NCBI RefSeq assembly: GCF_003997495.1
Contig: NZ_RZRU01000025.1
Span: forward strand, 28,934-92,933
Source of the DNA: Mesorhizobium sp. M7A.F.Ca.US.008.03.1.1
Lineage (GTDB): Bacteria; Pseudomonadota; Alphaproteobacteria; Rhizobiales; Rhizobiaceae
Direction of reading: 5' to 3'
DNA length: 64,000 nucleotides
Positions 36,197 through 46,869 of the stretch are shown here, in pieces. The notes beneath the pieces are model-generated. The model did no database searches. It was not told where the DNA came from and saw only the letters and a program-made list of their open reading frames with translations. Within the stretch, counting starts at the first letter, position 1; every line of letters starts with the position of its first letter. Both the position numbers and the translations under genes were made by a program.

Positions 36197-37282
36197 CTAC
36201 TGTCTCAGCAGGGATGCACCCGACTTGGCATCGAACAGATGCATGCTCTGTTCGTCGACCGTATAGCGGACATGGCTGTTGACGGCTGGGCATTCGCGGG
36301 TTGGAACCAGCGCGCTGATTTCTTTGCCGCCCGAACCGAAGATCACCAGCGCGTCGTTGCCATGAAACTCGATGAGATCGGCCGTGCCTTCCAGAAGGCT
36401 GTCGGCATTAGCGCCGGCGGTCTTCAGGTCCGGAGGCCGAATACCAAGCACAGCACGCTCGCCGTGCTGAAGCTTGAAGCGTGGGCCATCGATAGTGAAG
36501 ACGGTTCCGGCACTGGTCAGTGTCCAACCGTTGCCCTCGCGGCCGACAGTGACGTCGATGAAATTCATGTTCGGAGTCCCGATGAATCCGGCGACGAACA
36601 GATTGCCCGGCCGCTCGTAGATTTCCGCCGGCGAGCCGATCTGCTCGATCTTGCCGTCGCGCAGCAGCACGATGCGGTCGGCGAGCGTCATCGCCTCCAA
36701 CTGGTCGTGGGTGACGTAGACGGTGGTGGTCTTCAACGACTGGTGCAACCGGGCGATCTCGATGCGCATGTGGTTGCGCAGCTTGGCATCCAGATTGGAC
36801 AGCGGCTCGTCGAACAGGAACACTTTCGGTGTCTTGATCATGGCGCGGGCAATCGCGACGCGCTGCTGTTGGCCGCCAGACAGTTCCGCCGGCTTGCGGC
36901 CGAGATAGGGATCCAGACCCAGCGTCTTCGAAACCGCCTCGACGCGCTTTTGTATCTCGGCCTTCGCCACTTTCTGCCGCTTCAGGCCGAAGGCGATGTT
37001 GTCGAAGATCGTCATATGCGGATAGAGCGCGTAGTTCTGGAACACCATGGCAATGCCGCGGTCGCCGGGGTCGAGGTCGTTGACCACCTTGCCGCCGATC
37101 GAGACCTCACCGCCGCTGATGTCTTCCAGCCCCGCCAGCATGCGCAGCAAGGTGGACTTGCCGCAGCCGGAAGGGCCGAGGAAGACGACGAATTCGTGTT
37201 CCTCGATGACGAGGTTCAGGTCGCGGATGACGGTCGTGGCGCCATAGGATTTCTCGACATGGGAGCAGGTAATCGCGGACAT
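36197..37282 (-). CDS. Sugar ABC transporter ATP-binding protein (UgpC/MalK type), second system
   Basis: 361 residues. Walker A GPSGCGKST (about 37-45), QNYALYPHMTI, signature LSGGQQQRVAIARA, LFDEPLSNLDAKLR and THDQLEAMTLAD are all intact. The C-terminal regulatory domain includes FIGTPNMNFIDV. It is the last gene of a minus-strand operon with SBP, two permeases and a polyol dehydrogenase. It differs from smoK, so each transporter has its own ATPase. Confidence 0.92.
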   Translation of the reverse strand: MSAITCSHVEKSYGATTVIRDLNLVIEEHEFVVFLGPSGCGKSTLLRMLAGLEDISGGEVSIGGKVVNDLDPGDRGIAMVFQNYALYPHMTIFDNIAFGLKRQKVAKAEIQKRVEAVSKTLGLDPYLGRKPAELSGGQQQRVAIARAMIKTPKVFLFDEPLSNLDAKLRNHMRIEIARLHQSLKTTTVYVTHDQLEAMTLADRIVLLRDGKIEQIGSPAEIYERPGNLFVAGFIGTPNMNFIDVTVGREGNGWTLTSAGTVFTIDGPRFKLQHGERAVLGIRPPDLKTAGANADSLLEGTADLIEFHGNDALVIFGSGGKEISALVPTRECPAVNSHVRYTVDEQSMHLFDAKSGASLLRQ

Positions 37283-37289
37283 GGTTGGG

Positions 37290-38336
<1,047 letters not shown>

Positions 38337-38351
38337 CGTGTCGTCCTCACT

Positions 38352-39179
38352 TCAAGTCTTTTTCTGCCGGAAAACGGAATTCAGGAAACCGCTGAGCACG
38401 CCGAGAAACAAAAGGGGTGGCAGCGACAAAAGCACGACCGAGGCATTCAGGATGCCCCACGGCACGTTCATGCCTTGCTGGGACAGTTCCGAAGCGACGA
38501 TCGGCAAGGTCTTGGCGTTGGAGCTGGACAGCATCAGCGCGATCAGGAACTCGTTCCAGACCAGCACAAAGCTGAAGGCGACCGCACCGATCAGCGAGCG
38601 CGCGGCGACCGGCAGCGCGATCCGCCAAAACACCGAATAGGCGCCGTAGCCATCGACGAAGGCGGCTTCCTCGACCTCCTTCGGCACGGCCTGGAAGGCG
38701 GGGATAGCCAGCCACATGATCACCGAGATGGTGAGCAGCGAATAGGTGACGATCAGCGCCGCCAGCGTGTCGTAGAGTCCGAGCTGCAGCCAGATCACCA
38801 TCAGCGGGATGGCCACCGCCACCGGCGGCAGGAAACGAAGCGACAGCACGAAGAACTGGATGTCGCCGGCCCAGCGATTGGGATAGCGCGCCACCGCATA
38901 AGCGGCAGGCAGGCCAAGCACCACGCCGATCAGCACCGCGACGCCGCAGGCGATGACCGAGTTGTAAAGGCCGGTCATGACGCTGTCGCGGCCAATGATG
39001 TAGCTGATGTTGGCCAGCGTCGGCGTGAACACCACGCGCGGAACGCGGGTGATGATGTCGACATTGTTCTTCAGCGAATTGAGCGCCGTCCACAGCAGCG
39101 GAAACACCGCCATGAAGCCGGCAAACGCCAGCACGGCCTTGCCGATCAGGCGGCCTAGTTTCATGCGAGATCGTCTCAT
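38352..39179 (-). CDS. Sugar ABC transporter permease (MalG type), second system
   Basis: 275 residues from the ATG at 39179, which overlaps the upstream permease stop as ATGA. A start at 39164 (MKLGRL) is also possible. Six helices, and the EAA loop is VEEAAFVDGYGAYSVFWRIALP. It pairs with the MalF-type permease. Confidence 0.9.
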   Translation of the reverse strand: MRRSRMKLGRLIGKAVLAFAGFMAVFPLLWTALNSLKNNVDIITRVPRVVFTPTLANISYIIGRDSVMTGLYNSVIACGVAVLIGVVLGLPAAYAVARYPNRWAGDIQFFVLSLRFLPPVAVAIPLMVIWLQLGLYDTLAALIVTYSLLTISVIMWLAIPAFQAVPKEVEEAAFVDGYGAYSVFWRIALPVAARSLIGAVAFSFVLVWNEFLIALMLSSSNAKTLPIVASELSQQGMNVPWGILNASVVLLSLPPLLFLGVLSGFLNSVFRQKKT

Positions 39180-40042
39180 GCCTGCACCCGCTTCCACAGC
39201 ATGGTGAAGGTGATGACGGTGGCGATCATCATCAGCACGGCCATCGCCGAGGCGTAGGACACCTTGCCGGACTCGATGAATCCTTGTGAGAACGCGTACA
39301 TGTCGAGCGTTTCGGTCGCCACGCCCGGTCCGCCGCGGGTCATCACATAGATCAGGTCGAAGGAGCGCAGCGACTCGATCATCTTGACGAACATCAGGCT
39401 GATCAGCGGTGCCTTCAGCATCGGCAAGGTCACATAGGCGTGGATCTGCCAGCGCCTGGCGTGGTCGAGCCGTGCGGCCTCGATCGGCTGCGGCGGCAAG
39501 GTCTCCAGCAGCTTCAGCACGATGACGGCGAAGAACAGGCCCCATTGCCAGACATCGACCGATGCGACGGCAAACAGCGCTGTCGCCGGCTTGGACAGCG
39601 GATCGAAGATCAGCCCGCCGGTCAGCAGCCGATAGGGGTAGGTGGCGATGCCGTAGAGCGGATGGTAGGCGAACTTCCAGACGAAGGCGGCCGAGACGCG
39701 CGGCAGCAGAACCGGGATGATGAACAGCAGGCAATAGATGTTGCGCAGGCGTGGGCTGGCGACCTCGAACATCAGCACGCCCAGTCCGATCGCCACGGCC
39801 ATGGTCGCGACCACGGTGACGACCTCCCACTTCACCGACACCCAGACGGCGTTGAGAAAGCGGCGGTCGAAGAACAGGTCGACGAAATTCGAGAACCAGA
39901 CATAGGAATAGGCCGTCGAGGACAGCTCACGGTTCTGCAGGGCGATGACGATCGCGTAGAGCGTCGGCACCATCGACAGGATCAGAAGAACGACCAGCGT
40001 CGGCACGACGAAGGTGACCGGCAAGGATGAGCGTCGCGGCAT
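39176..40042 (-). CDS. Sugar ABC transporter permease (MalF type), second system
   Basis: 288 residues from MPRRSSLPVTFV. The frame stays open for 40 codons upstream, but those lie in the hairpin region after the binding-protein gene. Six helices. The EAA loop is PIEAARLDHARRWQIHAYVTLP. Confidence 0.88.
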   Translation of the reverse strand: MPRRSSLPVTFVVPTLVVLLILSMVPTLYAIVIALQNRELSSTAYSYVWFSNFVDLFFDRRFLNAVWVSVKWEVVTVVATMAVAIGLGVLMFEVASPRLRNIYCLLFIIPVLLPRVSAAFVWKFAYHPLYGIATYPYRLLTGGLIFDPLSKPATALFAVASVDVWQWGLFFAVIVLKLLETLPPQPIEAARLDHARRWQIHAYVTLPMLKAPLISLMFVKMIESLRSFDLIYVMTRGGPGVATETLDMYAFSQGFIESGKVSYASAMAVLMMIATVITFTMLWKRVQA

Positions 40043-40152
40043 CTGTCTATCCCTGGCTGCGTCTCGAGCGATTGAACATGGCTGGGCCCTTTCGCGCGAT
40101 GTCCGGCTCGAACGGCGGTGGTGAGAAAGGGAGACCCGCGGCGCACAGGTCC

Positions 40153-40172
40153 CGGCATTCACAGGAATGCCG
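40153..40172 (-). terminator. Intercistronic hairpin after the second binding-protein gene
   Basis: A perfect 8-bp stem CGGCATTC/GAATGCCG with a 4-nt loop, about 30 bp after the binding-protein stop. It is probably a differential-expression hairpin, as in the smo operon. Confidence 0.6.
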
Positions 40173-40201
40173 CGGACCGCGCGCCGCAGGGGGAGGATGG
40201 C

Positions 40202-41473
40202 TTATTTCTTCACCAGCTCGTTGGCATAGGCTTCGAGCTCGTTGAGGCCGCCCTTGACGTCGGTGCGGGTGCCGGTGACCAGTTCCTCGAGGATGATGCC
40301 CCAGCGGTCGCCAAGATCCGGCCAGCGCGGGTCCTGCCAGAAGTTGACCGCCGTGACCTTGCCTGTCTCGGCCAGCGCCTGGCCGAGATCGGCGCCGTAA
40401 ATGTCGGCAAATTCCTTGCTGGACAGGACGCTGGTGCGGTTCAGCTCACCGAACTGGTGGGCATCGAGCCGGCGCTTCTCGTTTTCCTTCGATGTCGCCC
40501 AGGCGATGAACAGGCCGGCGCATTTCTTCGAGGCATCGTCGGCATTGGCCTTTGCCGCGATGGCGAGGCCATGGCCATAGCCACCGCCGGTGAGCGGCGC
40601 CGGCGGCGGCAGGAAGCCGATCTTGCCTACCACCTGCGAGGTCTTCGGATCGACCGCCATGCCCGACAGCGGCGTCGATTCGACCAGGATGGCGACCTGG
40701 CCAGACAGGAAGGCGCCGGTCGATTCATCCCAGCTGCCGGTCTGCGTGCCGGGCGCCGAATCCTTGAACAGCTTCAGATAGGTTTCGGTCGCCTTGACGG
40801 CGGCATCCGAGTTGAAAGCCGGCTTGTCGCCATCGAACCACTGGCCGCCATAGGCCTTGAAGAACGGCATCCAGCGCCAGACATTGGCGCCCGAACCGCG
40901 AGCGCCGCGCAGCGCGATGCCATAGATGCCCTTGTCCGGATTGGTCAGCTTCGGCACGTCGGCGATCAGTTCGTCCAGCGTCTTCGGCGGCTGGATCCCG
41001 GCCGCTTCCAGGATATCCTTGCGGTAGACCATCAGGTCGCCGCCGCCGGTCAGCGGCGCGAACCAGACCTTGCCGTCATAGGTGGCGACCTTCTGGCGGC
41101 CCGGATCGAAATCGGCATAGTCGTAGTCCGCCGGATAGTAGTCGGTGAGCGGCACGATCCATTTCGACGAGGCAAACAGGGCGACATTGGCTTCGTCGAC
41201 ATAGTAGACGTTGTAGTTGCCGACGGTGGATGCGTCGGCGCGCGATTTCGCCCGGCGGTCGTTCTCGTTGAGGTAATCGATCTGGAAGCTGGCGCCGGCA
41301 AGCTTCTGGAACTCGTCCTTGGAGTCCTCCAGAAGCGTCAGGCCGTCGCGCGGCTGTGCCAGCACCTTGACCGGCGCCGAGCAGACCGGCGCCTGCGCCA
41401 GAGCGATGGTGGAAACGGTAGCGGAAAGCATAAAAGCTGCGCCAAGGCTGGCAGCAAGCCGAACTGGTTTCAT
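40202..41473 (-). CDS. Sugar ABC transporter substrate-binding protein, second system
   Basis: 423 residues. Signal peptide to about LAQA (residue 28). The mature protein carries PLTGGGDLMVYRKDILEAAGI and WRWMPFFKAYGGQWFDG, which resemble polyol or sugar class I binding proteins (SmoE/MtlE-like). GGAGG precedes the ATG. It is the first structural gene of the minus-strand operon and is separated by 241 bp from the AraC regulator gene. Confidence 0.88.
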   Translation of the reverse strand: MKPVRLAASLGAAFMLSATVSTIALAQAPVCSAPVKVLAQPRDGLTLLEDSKDEFQKLAGASFQIDYLNENDRRAKSRADASTVGNYNVYYVDEANVALFASSKWIVPLTDYYPADYDYADFDPGRQKVATYDGKVWFAPLTGGGDLMVYRKDILEAAGIQPPKTLDELIADVPKLTNPDKGIYGIALRGARGSGANVWRWMPFFKAYGGQWFDGDKPAFNSDAAVKATETYLKLFKDSAPGTQTGSWDESTGAFLSGQVAILVESTPLSGMAVDPKTSQVVGKIGFLPPPAPLTGGGYGHGLAIAAKANADDASKKCAGLFIAWATSKENEKRRLDAHQFGELNRTSVLSSKEFADIYGADLGQALAETGKVTAVNFWQDPRWPDLGDRWGIILEELVTGTRTDVKGGLNELEAYANELVKK

Positions 41474-41714
41474 GATCTTTTCTCCTCCAGGAACATTTCG
41501 CAGAAAGCGGAAGTCCTCGGGTTACGCGATCCTCACCATCGCCCGAGTGACATGCCACCCATCGCCAGGATGCGGAGTTGTTAGAGGCCGCGCTAGAAGC
41601 CTCGTTGCAGCAGACCTGTACTTTTATGCATTGTGCGGTGCAAAAACCGGCGCTCGGTCGCTGCACCCGTCACATGAGTATCGATCGAGCTTGAAACGGT
41701 GGTTTAGGACACGC

Positions 41715-42632
41715 TTATGCGCGCAATGTCAGCCGCTGTCGCGACAGCCGTCGATAGGACGATGGCGTCATCCGATGCTTGCGCATGAAGGCACGGTTGA
41801 AGTTCGAAATGTTCATGTAGCCGACCTGAAAACAGATGTCGGTGATCGGAACGTCGGTGTCCGCCAAGAGCTTGCAGGCCTGCCACAGCCTGAGCTTGGC
41901 AAGGTGGTCGCTGAAGCTGTTGCCGGTGTTCTTCTGGAAGAACCGCGAAAACGTGCTCTCCGTCATGCCGGCCAGTTCCGCCACTTCAGGCAGTTTCAGA
42001 TCCTCGGCGAAATGCTGGAACAAGTAGGTCAGCGTGCGCTGGATGATGTCGAGCGAAGCGGCATCGAGAACTGGCGAGAAATCCGGTGACGACAGTAATT
42101 CATATTCGTCGGTCTTGGCGAGAAGATCGACGAGGTTCAGGAACAGGCAGAACCTGCTTAGCCCGCTAACCTCGCCCATCCGCTCCATCAGCTCGGCGCC
42201 TTCCCGTGCGGCCTGGCCGTGAAAGACCATGCCGCGCAGCGAGCGTTCGAGGAACGGTTCCAGTTCGCGCAATTCCGGCAACAGGCCCGCCGACCCAAGC
42301 AGCCGCTGCGCATCGAACTGCAGGACAATGTCGCGGCCCTCGATCAGTTCGCCCGGTTGCACGGCGGTCACCCAATCATGCGGCAGACCGCCGCCGACGA
42401 TGGTCAGGTAGCCCGGTCCGAACTCGCCGATGTGATCGCCCACCAGCACCACGCCGGAGGACTTTCGCAGCAGATGGATCTCGTATTCCGGATGAAAGTT
42501 CCAGACATTGCGCTCCCACGGATAGTCGTCGAGCCGCCACAGGAAACTGTCGCTCGCTTCGGTGACGATGTGCTCGAAGGACGGCGCTGTCCGTGGGATC
42601 GCGGCTGGGTTCTTTCTGCGCCTGAACTGCAT
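41715..42632 (-). CDS. AraC family transcriptional regulator
   Basis: 305 residues from MQFRRRKN. A start 10 codons upstream is possible. The N-terminal cupin-like effector region (NFHPEYEIHLLRKSSGVVLVGD) is followed by two HTH motifs: LPEVAELAGMTESTFSRFFQKNTG and VPITDICFQVGYMNISNFNRAF, then the signature RKHRMTPSSYRR. Same strand as the second polyol ABC operon and immediately upstream of it, so it probably controls that operon in response to its sugar. The 241-bp gap holds the likely promoter. Confidence 0.92.
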   Translation of the reverse strand: MQFRRRKNPAAIPRTAPSFEHIVTEASDSFLWRLDDYPWERNVWNFHPEYEIHLLRKSSGVVLVGDHIGEFGPGYLTIVGGGLPHDWVTAVQPGELIEGRDIVLQFDAQRLLGSAGLLPELRELEPFLERSLRGMVFHGQAAREGAELMERMGEVSGLSRFCLFLNLVDLLAKTDEYELLSSPDFSPVLDAASLDIIQRTLTYLFQHFAEDLKLPEVAELAGMTESTFSRFFQKNTGNSFSDHLAKLRLWQACKLLADTDVPITDICFQVGYMNISNFNRAFMRKHRMTPSSYRRLSRQRLTLRA

Positions 42633-42699
42633 CCTGGAGTCCTTCGGTAAATCGGGATTCATTGTCGGGGCGCGTCCCGCGATCAGCAGAGCTGTACCG

Positions 42700-43266
42700 T
42701 TAAACCAGAAGGCGGATCCGGCGGAGGAATGTTTCCAATGTCACGTCACCATTTGCGACCCGCCGAACTCCAGCGATCGATATTCTCCGGGACACCTGCT
42801 GACTGGTCATTGGCTTTTTGTATTCGGGCCAAACTTCCAGCAACGCGGTTCTCGCAAGGGCCGGAGTCGCAGGGCTATGGTTATGGTACCCTTCGAAATG
42901 CCGCAACAGAAACGCTTCGTGACAGGGACGCTGCCATATTATGGATATGCTGTGAGTGGCGGCCAAAGTCTCGACCATCTGGCGTTTCTGAGGATCATGT
43001 TCGATCTGATCCGAATCCATCAAAACCGTCTTGAATCTAAATTCAGCTCTGCGCTTGCTGCGGCGGGCTATTTCCTGATCGGCACGCTTGATGCGAGCAA
43101 GCGGATCGCCTGCACCGGGATTGAGGTTCACTACCTCAAGATGAAACGGTAGGCCTGACTCTCTGACTGCGTCATTCAAGAATTGCCCGTACGCTTGTTC
43201 GGACTCCCCCTCACAGCCGAGAAAAATCGGGGTGCGAGGCGGTATGATTATTCCGCGTCGCCTCAT
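42700..43266 (-). CDS. RloB-like protein with TOPRIM-type motifs (putative defence effector)
   Basis: 188 residues, the RloB-like family. The N-terminus IFLGCEGESEQAYGQFL has the conserved Glu of a TOPRIM strand-loop (Glu19), and VLMDSDQIEHDP has the Asp84/Asp86 DxD motif. Together these fit a metal-dependent TOPRIM nuclease core. The ATPase stop overlaps its start as ATGA. RloA/RloB proteins were named from restriction-linked loci, and ATPase-plus-TOPRIM pairs (OLD/Gabija/PARIS types) are known anti-phage modules. Nuclease function is inferred, not shown. The region is AT-richer than its neighbours. Confidence 0.85.
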   Translation of the reverse strand: MRRRGIIIPPRTPIFLGCEGESEQAYGQFLNDAVRESGLPFHLEVVNLNPGAGDPLARIKRADQEIARRSKRRAEFRFKTVLMDSDQIEHDPQKRQMVETLAATHSISIIWQRPCHEAFLLRHFEGYHNHSPATPALARTALLEVWPEYKKPMTSQQVSRRISIAGVRRVANGDVTLETFLRRIRLLV

Positions 43267-44486
43267 CCGATTTGTGGAACCGCGCCATATGTTCCGCCGA
43301 GGTATTTCTTATAGAGATTGTCGCTCCTCCTGACCGCCTGAACGTCCATCAAGCTGTAGATCCGCGATCTTCCTTGGCGATCCTTTTCACAGAATATGAT
43401 CTCTTCTTTGGTCAGATCATCAAGTAGGGAGACCGAGTGGCACGACGTCCACAACTGAGCTCGGTATGGATTTCGCTCCGGGTCATAGAACCAGCGAATT
43501 ATTTCCGGCAATATCAATGGATGGATAGAAAGATCAAGTTCGTCAACGATCGCAATCCCACCTTCCTGCAAGGCGAGCGACAAGAATGGAAAGACCTTGA
43601 TGAAGGAACGCGTGCCGTGACTCTCTAGCTGCCACGGCATGTCAACGTGCAGACCTTCATGTTTGAATAGAGCGGTAGGTCCGGTGGGCGTCTGCACTAA
43701 CTGCATATGCTCGACACCCACATCGATGCGTTGCAGGTCACGATTGAGAGCATCAACGGCGGAAGGGCGCTGGGCAAGGAATTGGAACAAGTCGCCATCA
43801 CTGGGGTCCGCGCGGTCCAATAAGATATTCTTGAAAACAGCCTCCGCCGCCTGCAAGAGCACTTTTGACGGCTCATGCTCAAACAACGCAAGCGTGGCGA
43901 CGACGCTCGCGTCTGCTCGGACCTTATCAATGACCTGACTGAAACCAGAAAGGGGAAATATCTTCGAGCCTTGGATAGGTTTATCGCCTTCGCGCTCAAA
44001 TACCTTTAGCCATTTTCCTCGTCCATTTCGCTTCTGGAGAAGTACTTCACGTGCAACTGTCCGAATCTCACCATTCTTAGGCAGCAACTCAAGCTCATAG
44101 CGATAAATTCCAAAAGAGCCCTCATCATGTGTGACCGCGTCCCGAGTGGCAAACGACAATTGCATCAATCCGCCTGCCTCGATCGCAAGCCGGATAGGCT
44201 TGTCGGCGGATTCCTCATCATTGAAACGCTCGCAAGGAAGAGAGCTCTTGTTTTGAAAGCTCTCTCGCAAAAACCAGGGAATGAAGGCCAAGGCCTTAAG
44301 AACAGTTGATTTTCCCGAGCCATTGGCCCCGAAAAGCGCCACTACTTTGGGAGCCCGTTCATCTGCCCCTGGAAAAATTGGAGCGAACCGCTCCGGATAG
44401 TCGGGCACGTTCTTCGGTATTCGAAGATCGAGCACCTGCAGGTCACGCACGGAATAGAAATTCTCGATCTCAAGGCGATACAGCAT
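43263..44486 (-). CDS. AAA family ATPase (RloA/AAA_15-like), partner of RloB
   Basis: 407 residues from MLYRLEIENFYSV. Walker A GANGSGKST is at 53-61. The ABC-like signature ESHGTRSF lies near 288-295, Walker B IAIVDELDLS at 311-320, and the H-loop histidine His350 in TSCHSVSLL. This layout is that of SMC-like AAA_15/OLD-type ATPases without their own nuclease domain. It is translationally coupled to the RloB-like gene. It probably senses or gates activation of the effector. A TTGACA on the minus strand at 44536-44531 is the best promoter candidate, but no clear -10 is seen. Confidence 0.88.
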   Translation of the reverse strand: MLYRLEIENFYSVRDLQVLDLRIPKNVPDYPERFAPIFPGADERAPKVVALFGANGSGKSTVLKALAFIPWFLRESFQNKSSLPCERFNDEESADKPIRLAIEAGGLMQLSFATRDAVTHDEGSFGIYRYELELLPKNGEIRTVAREVLLQKRNGRGKWLKVFEREGDKPIQGSKIFPLSGFSQVIDKVRADASVVATLALFEHEPSKVLLQAAEAVFKNILLDRADPSDGDLFQFLAQRPSAVDALNRDLQRIDVGVEHMQLVQTPTGPTALFKHEGLHVDMPWQLESHGTRSFIKVFPFLSLALQEGGIAIVDELDLSIHPLILPEIIRWFYDPERNPYRAQLWTSCHSVSLLDDLTKEEIIFCEKDRQGRSRIYSLMDVQAVRRSDNLYKKYLGGTYGAVPQIG

Positions 44487-44796
44487 GCCACAACAAATAA
44501 GGGCTTTAGAAGCCTGCTTCAACAAAAAAATGTCAAACTTTTGATCTTATGCGTAATTGCGAGCCTTATGAACAGTCGCTCCGTAAAGAGAACAGCGATT
44601 CGGGACGAGAGGTAGACCTCGCAGCCGAGAGTCAAAGTTAAGCCCTCTGGCTCAATCTGTTCCCGCCCCTCCTCCCTTGCCTTCATGTCGCGTTTCGTAC
44701 AAAAGCTGGCGCAAACGCCGCGAAGCCGAAGGTTTTGCCGTTTGACATGCGGATTCCGGCTCTGGCCGACGCGCCGCAACTGGAAAGAGCAGGAAA
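44487..44796. other. Gene-free stretch between the RloAB pair and the MATE gene
   Basis: 310 bp. The left half is AT-rich and should hold the RloA promoter. The right half grades into the GC-richer MATE leader. I see no gene, repeat or tRNA. Confidence 0.5.
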
Positions 44797-46200
44797 ATGT
44801 CTGCGATCGAGGCCGGCGCTCGCGCGCCGGAAAATCTTTGGCGTCAGGAAATCAGGGCGACGCTGGCGCTCGCCTGGCCGATGGTGCTGACCAATCTCGG
44901 CCAGACCGCGATGACGGCCACCGACGTCATGATGATGGGCCGGCTGGGCCCGGATACGCTGGCCAGCGGCGCGCTTGGCGCCAACCTTTATTTCATGCCG
45001 CTGATCTTCGGGCTCGGCCTGATGCTGGCGACCTCGCCGATGATCGCCACCGAGCTTGGCCGCCGCCGCTATTCGGTGCGCGACCTGCGCCGCACGGTGC
45101 GCCAGGGCCTGTGGCTGGCGATCCTGATCTCGATCCCGATCTGGCTCGTGCTTTGGCACGGCGAGGGCATTCTGCTGGCCATGGGCCAGGACCCGGTGCT
45201 GGCCCATCAGGCCGGCATCTATCTGCGCTGGCTCGAATGGGCGGTGCTGCCCTTCTACGGCTATATCGTGCTGCGCTCGTTCATCTCGGCGCTGGAACGG
45301 CCGGGCTGGGCGCTGGTCATCGTCTTCGTCGCCGTCGCCTGCAACGTCTTCTTCAACTGGATGTTCATGTTCGGCAATCTCGGCGTGCCGGCAATGGGCA
45401 TTGCCGGGTCGGGCCTTGCCACCTCGCTGTCCTCAATGCTGATGTTCGCCGGCATGGCCGTGGTGGTGATGCTGGAGAAGAAGTTCCGCCGCTACCGTCT
45501 GTTCGGGCGCTTCTGGCGCGCCGACTGGCCGCGCTTCAAGGGCCTGTTGCGGCTCGGCCTGCCGATCGCCGGCATCCTCGCCTTCGAGGTGACGATCTTC
45601 AATGCGGCGGCGCTGCTGATGGGCCTGATCGACGCGGATTCGCTGGCCGCGCACGCGATCGCCATCCAGATCGCCTCGATCTCCTTCATGGTGCCGCTTG
45701 GCCTCAACCAGGCAGTGACGGTGCGCGTCGGACTTGCGCACGGCGCCGGCAATCCGGAAGGCGTTTCGCGCGCCGGCTGGACCGCTTTCGTCATCGGTGT
45801 CTCGTTCATGGCGCTGATGGGGCTGGTGATGATCCTGTGGCCGCATCCGCTGATCAGCGCCTTCATCGATCTGGGCAACCCAGCCAATGCCAGGGTGATC
45901 GCGCTTGCCGTGTCGTTCCTGGCCTTTGCCGCGCTGTTCCAGGTCTTCGACGGCGCCCAGGCGGTGGCCGCCGGCATGCTGCGCGGCCTGCACGACACCA
46001 AGGTGCCGATGATCTATGCCGCGATCGGCTATTGGGGCGTCGGCCTGCCGCTCGGCGTGCTGCTCGCCTTCCATTTCGGCCTGCATGGCGTCGGTATCTG
46101 GATCGGCCTGTCGACGGGGCTGGCCGTGGTGGCCGCGCTGCTGCTGGCGCGCTGGCTGCGGCGCGACCGACTGGCGCCGCCGCTCGCGTTCGGGCATTGA
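44797..46200 (+). CDS. MATE family efflux transporter (NorM type)
   Basis: 467 residues with about 12 hydrophobic helices. The N-terminal LALAWPMVLTNLGQTAMTATDVMMMGRLG and the second-half LGLPIAGILAFEVTIFNAAALLMGLI show the two-lobe MATE repeat. It exports cationic drugs or metabolites with Na+ or H+ antiport. The substrate is unknown. The final segment is Arg-rich. A hairpin follows the stop. Confidence 0.93.
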   Translation: MSAIEAGARAPENLWRQEIRATLALAWPMVLTNLGQTAMTATDVMMMGRLGPDTLASGALGANLYFMPLIFGLGLMLATSPMIATELGRRRYSVRDLRRTVRQGLWLAILISIPIWLVLWHGEGILLAMGQDPVLAHQAGIYLRWLEWAVLPFYGYIVLRSFISALERPGWALVIVFVAVACNVFFNWMFMFGNLGVPAMGIAGSGLATSLSSMLMFAGMAVVVMLEKKFRRYRLFGRFWRADWPRFKGLLRLGLPIAGILAFEVTIFNAAALLMGLIDADSLAAHAIAIQIASISFMVPLGLNQAVTVRVGLAHGAGNPEGVSRAGWTAFVIGVSFMALMGLVMILWPHPLISAFIDLGNPANARVIALAVSFLAFAALFQVFDGAQAVAAGMLRGLHDTKVPMIYAAIGYWGVGLPLGVLLAFHFGLHGVGIWIGLSTGLAVVAALLLARWLRRDRLAPPLAFGH

Positions 46201-46204
46201 AACA

Positions 46205-46224
46205 GGACGGCCGGTGGGCCGTCC
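46205..46224 (+). terminator. Hairpin after the MATE gene
   Basis: An 8-bp perfect stem GGACGGCC/GGCCGTCC with a GGTG loop, 5 bp after the stop and before ATTGTTGT. It is placed between convergent genes. Confidence 0.55.
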
Positions 46225-46286
46225 ATTGTTGTCCTGCGGACATTGGCTCATTGGACAACGCCTTCACAACTCCGCGATGGAGGCGG

Positions 46287-46868
46287 TCAGAATGTCGGCG
46301 GCGTGTTGACCCAGAGGATGCGGACCGTGGTCGAACCGATATTGCGGTAGCCGTGGCCGAGTTCGGAGTTGAAATAGAACGCGTCGCCTGCCTCGAGCGC
46401 CACCACATTCGCCTCGACCAGCAACTCGACCGAACCTTCGAGCACGTAGCCGAATTCCTGTCCCTTGTGGCTGATCAACTCGAGGCTGCCGCCGCCGGCC
46501 TCGATCACGTGGACGTTGATCTGCAGCAGATATTCCGGACCGGATGGCACCAATTGCTCGAGCACGACATGGTTGCCCGAACGCCGATGTCCCGTCTCCA
46601 TGTGCGGACGCTCGTTTTGCCGCAAAACGAACACTTCCGAGGCATTGTGCTGCAGCGTGCCGAACATCGCGTTCATGTTGATGCCCAGCGCCTGCACCAG
46701 CCGGTGCAGAGCCGCCATCGAGGGCGTCGCGCGGTCGTTTTCGATCTTCGAGAGATAACCCTCGGTCAGCCCGATGCGGGCGCCGAGCTCTTCCAGGCTG
46801 AGGCCAAGCACCTGTCTGGCATGGCGCAGCTTGACGCCGATCCTCGGGGTTCCGTTTCTGTCACGCAT
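46287..46868 (-). CDS. XRE family regulator with C-terminal cupin domain
   Basis: 193 residues. The N-terminal HTH LRHARQVLGLSLEELGARIG with the recognition part LTEGYLSKIENDRATPS (about residues 14-50) is followed by a cupin domain (YVLEGSVELLVEANVVALEAGDAFYFNSELGHGYRN). Such regulators bind a small amine or amino-acid derivative in the cupin. It starts 2 nt after the PLP gene stop and so is the last gene of the ABC/cyclase operon. Confidence 0.9.
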   Translation of the reverse strand: MRDRNGTPRIGVKLRHARQVLGLSLEELGARIGLTEGYLSKIENDRATPSMAALHRLVQALGINMNAMFGTLQHNASEVFVLRQNERPHMETGHRRSGNHVVLEQLVPSGPEYLLQINVHVIEAGGGSLELISHKGQEFGYVLEGSVELLVEANVVALEAGDAFYFNSELGHGYRNIGSTTVRILWVNTPPTF

Positions 46869-46869
46869 G

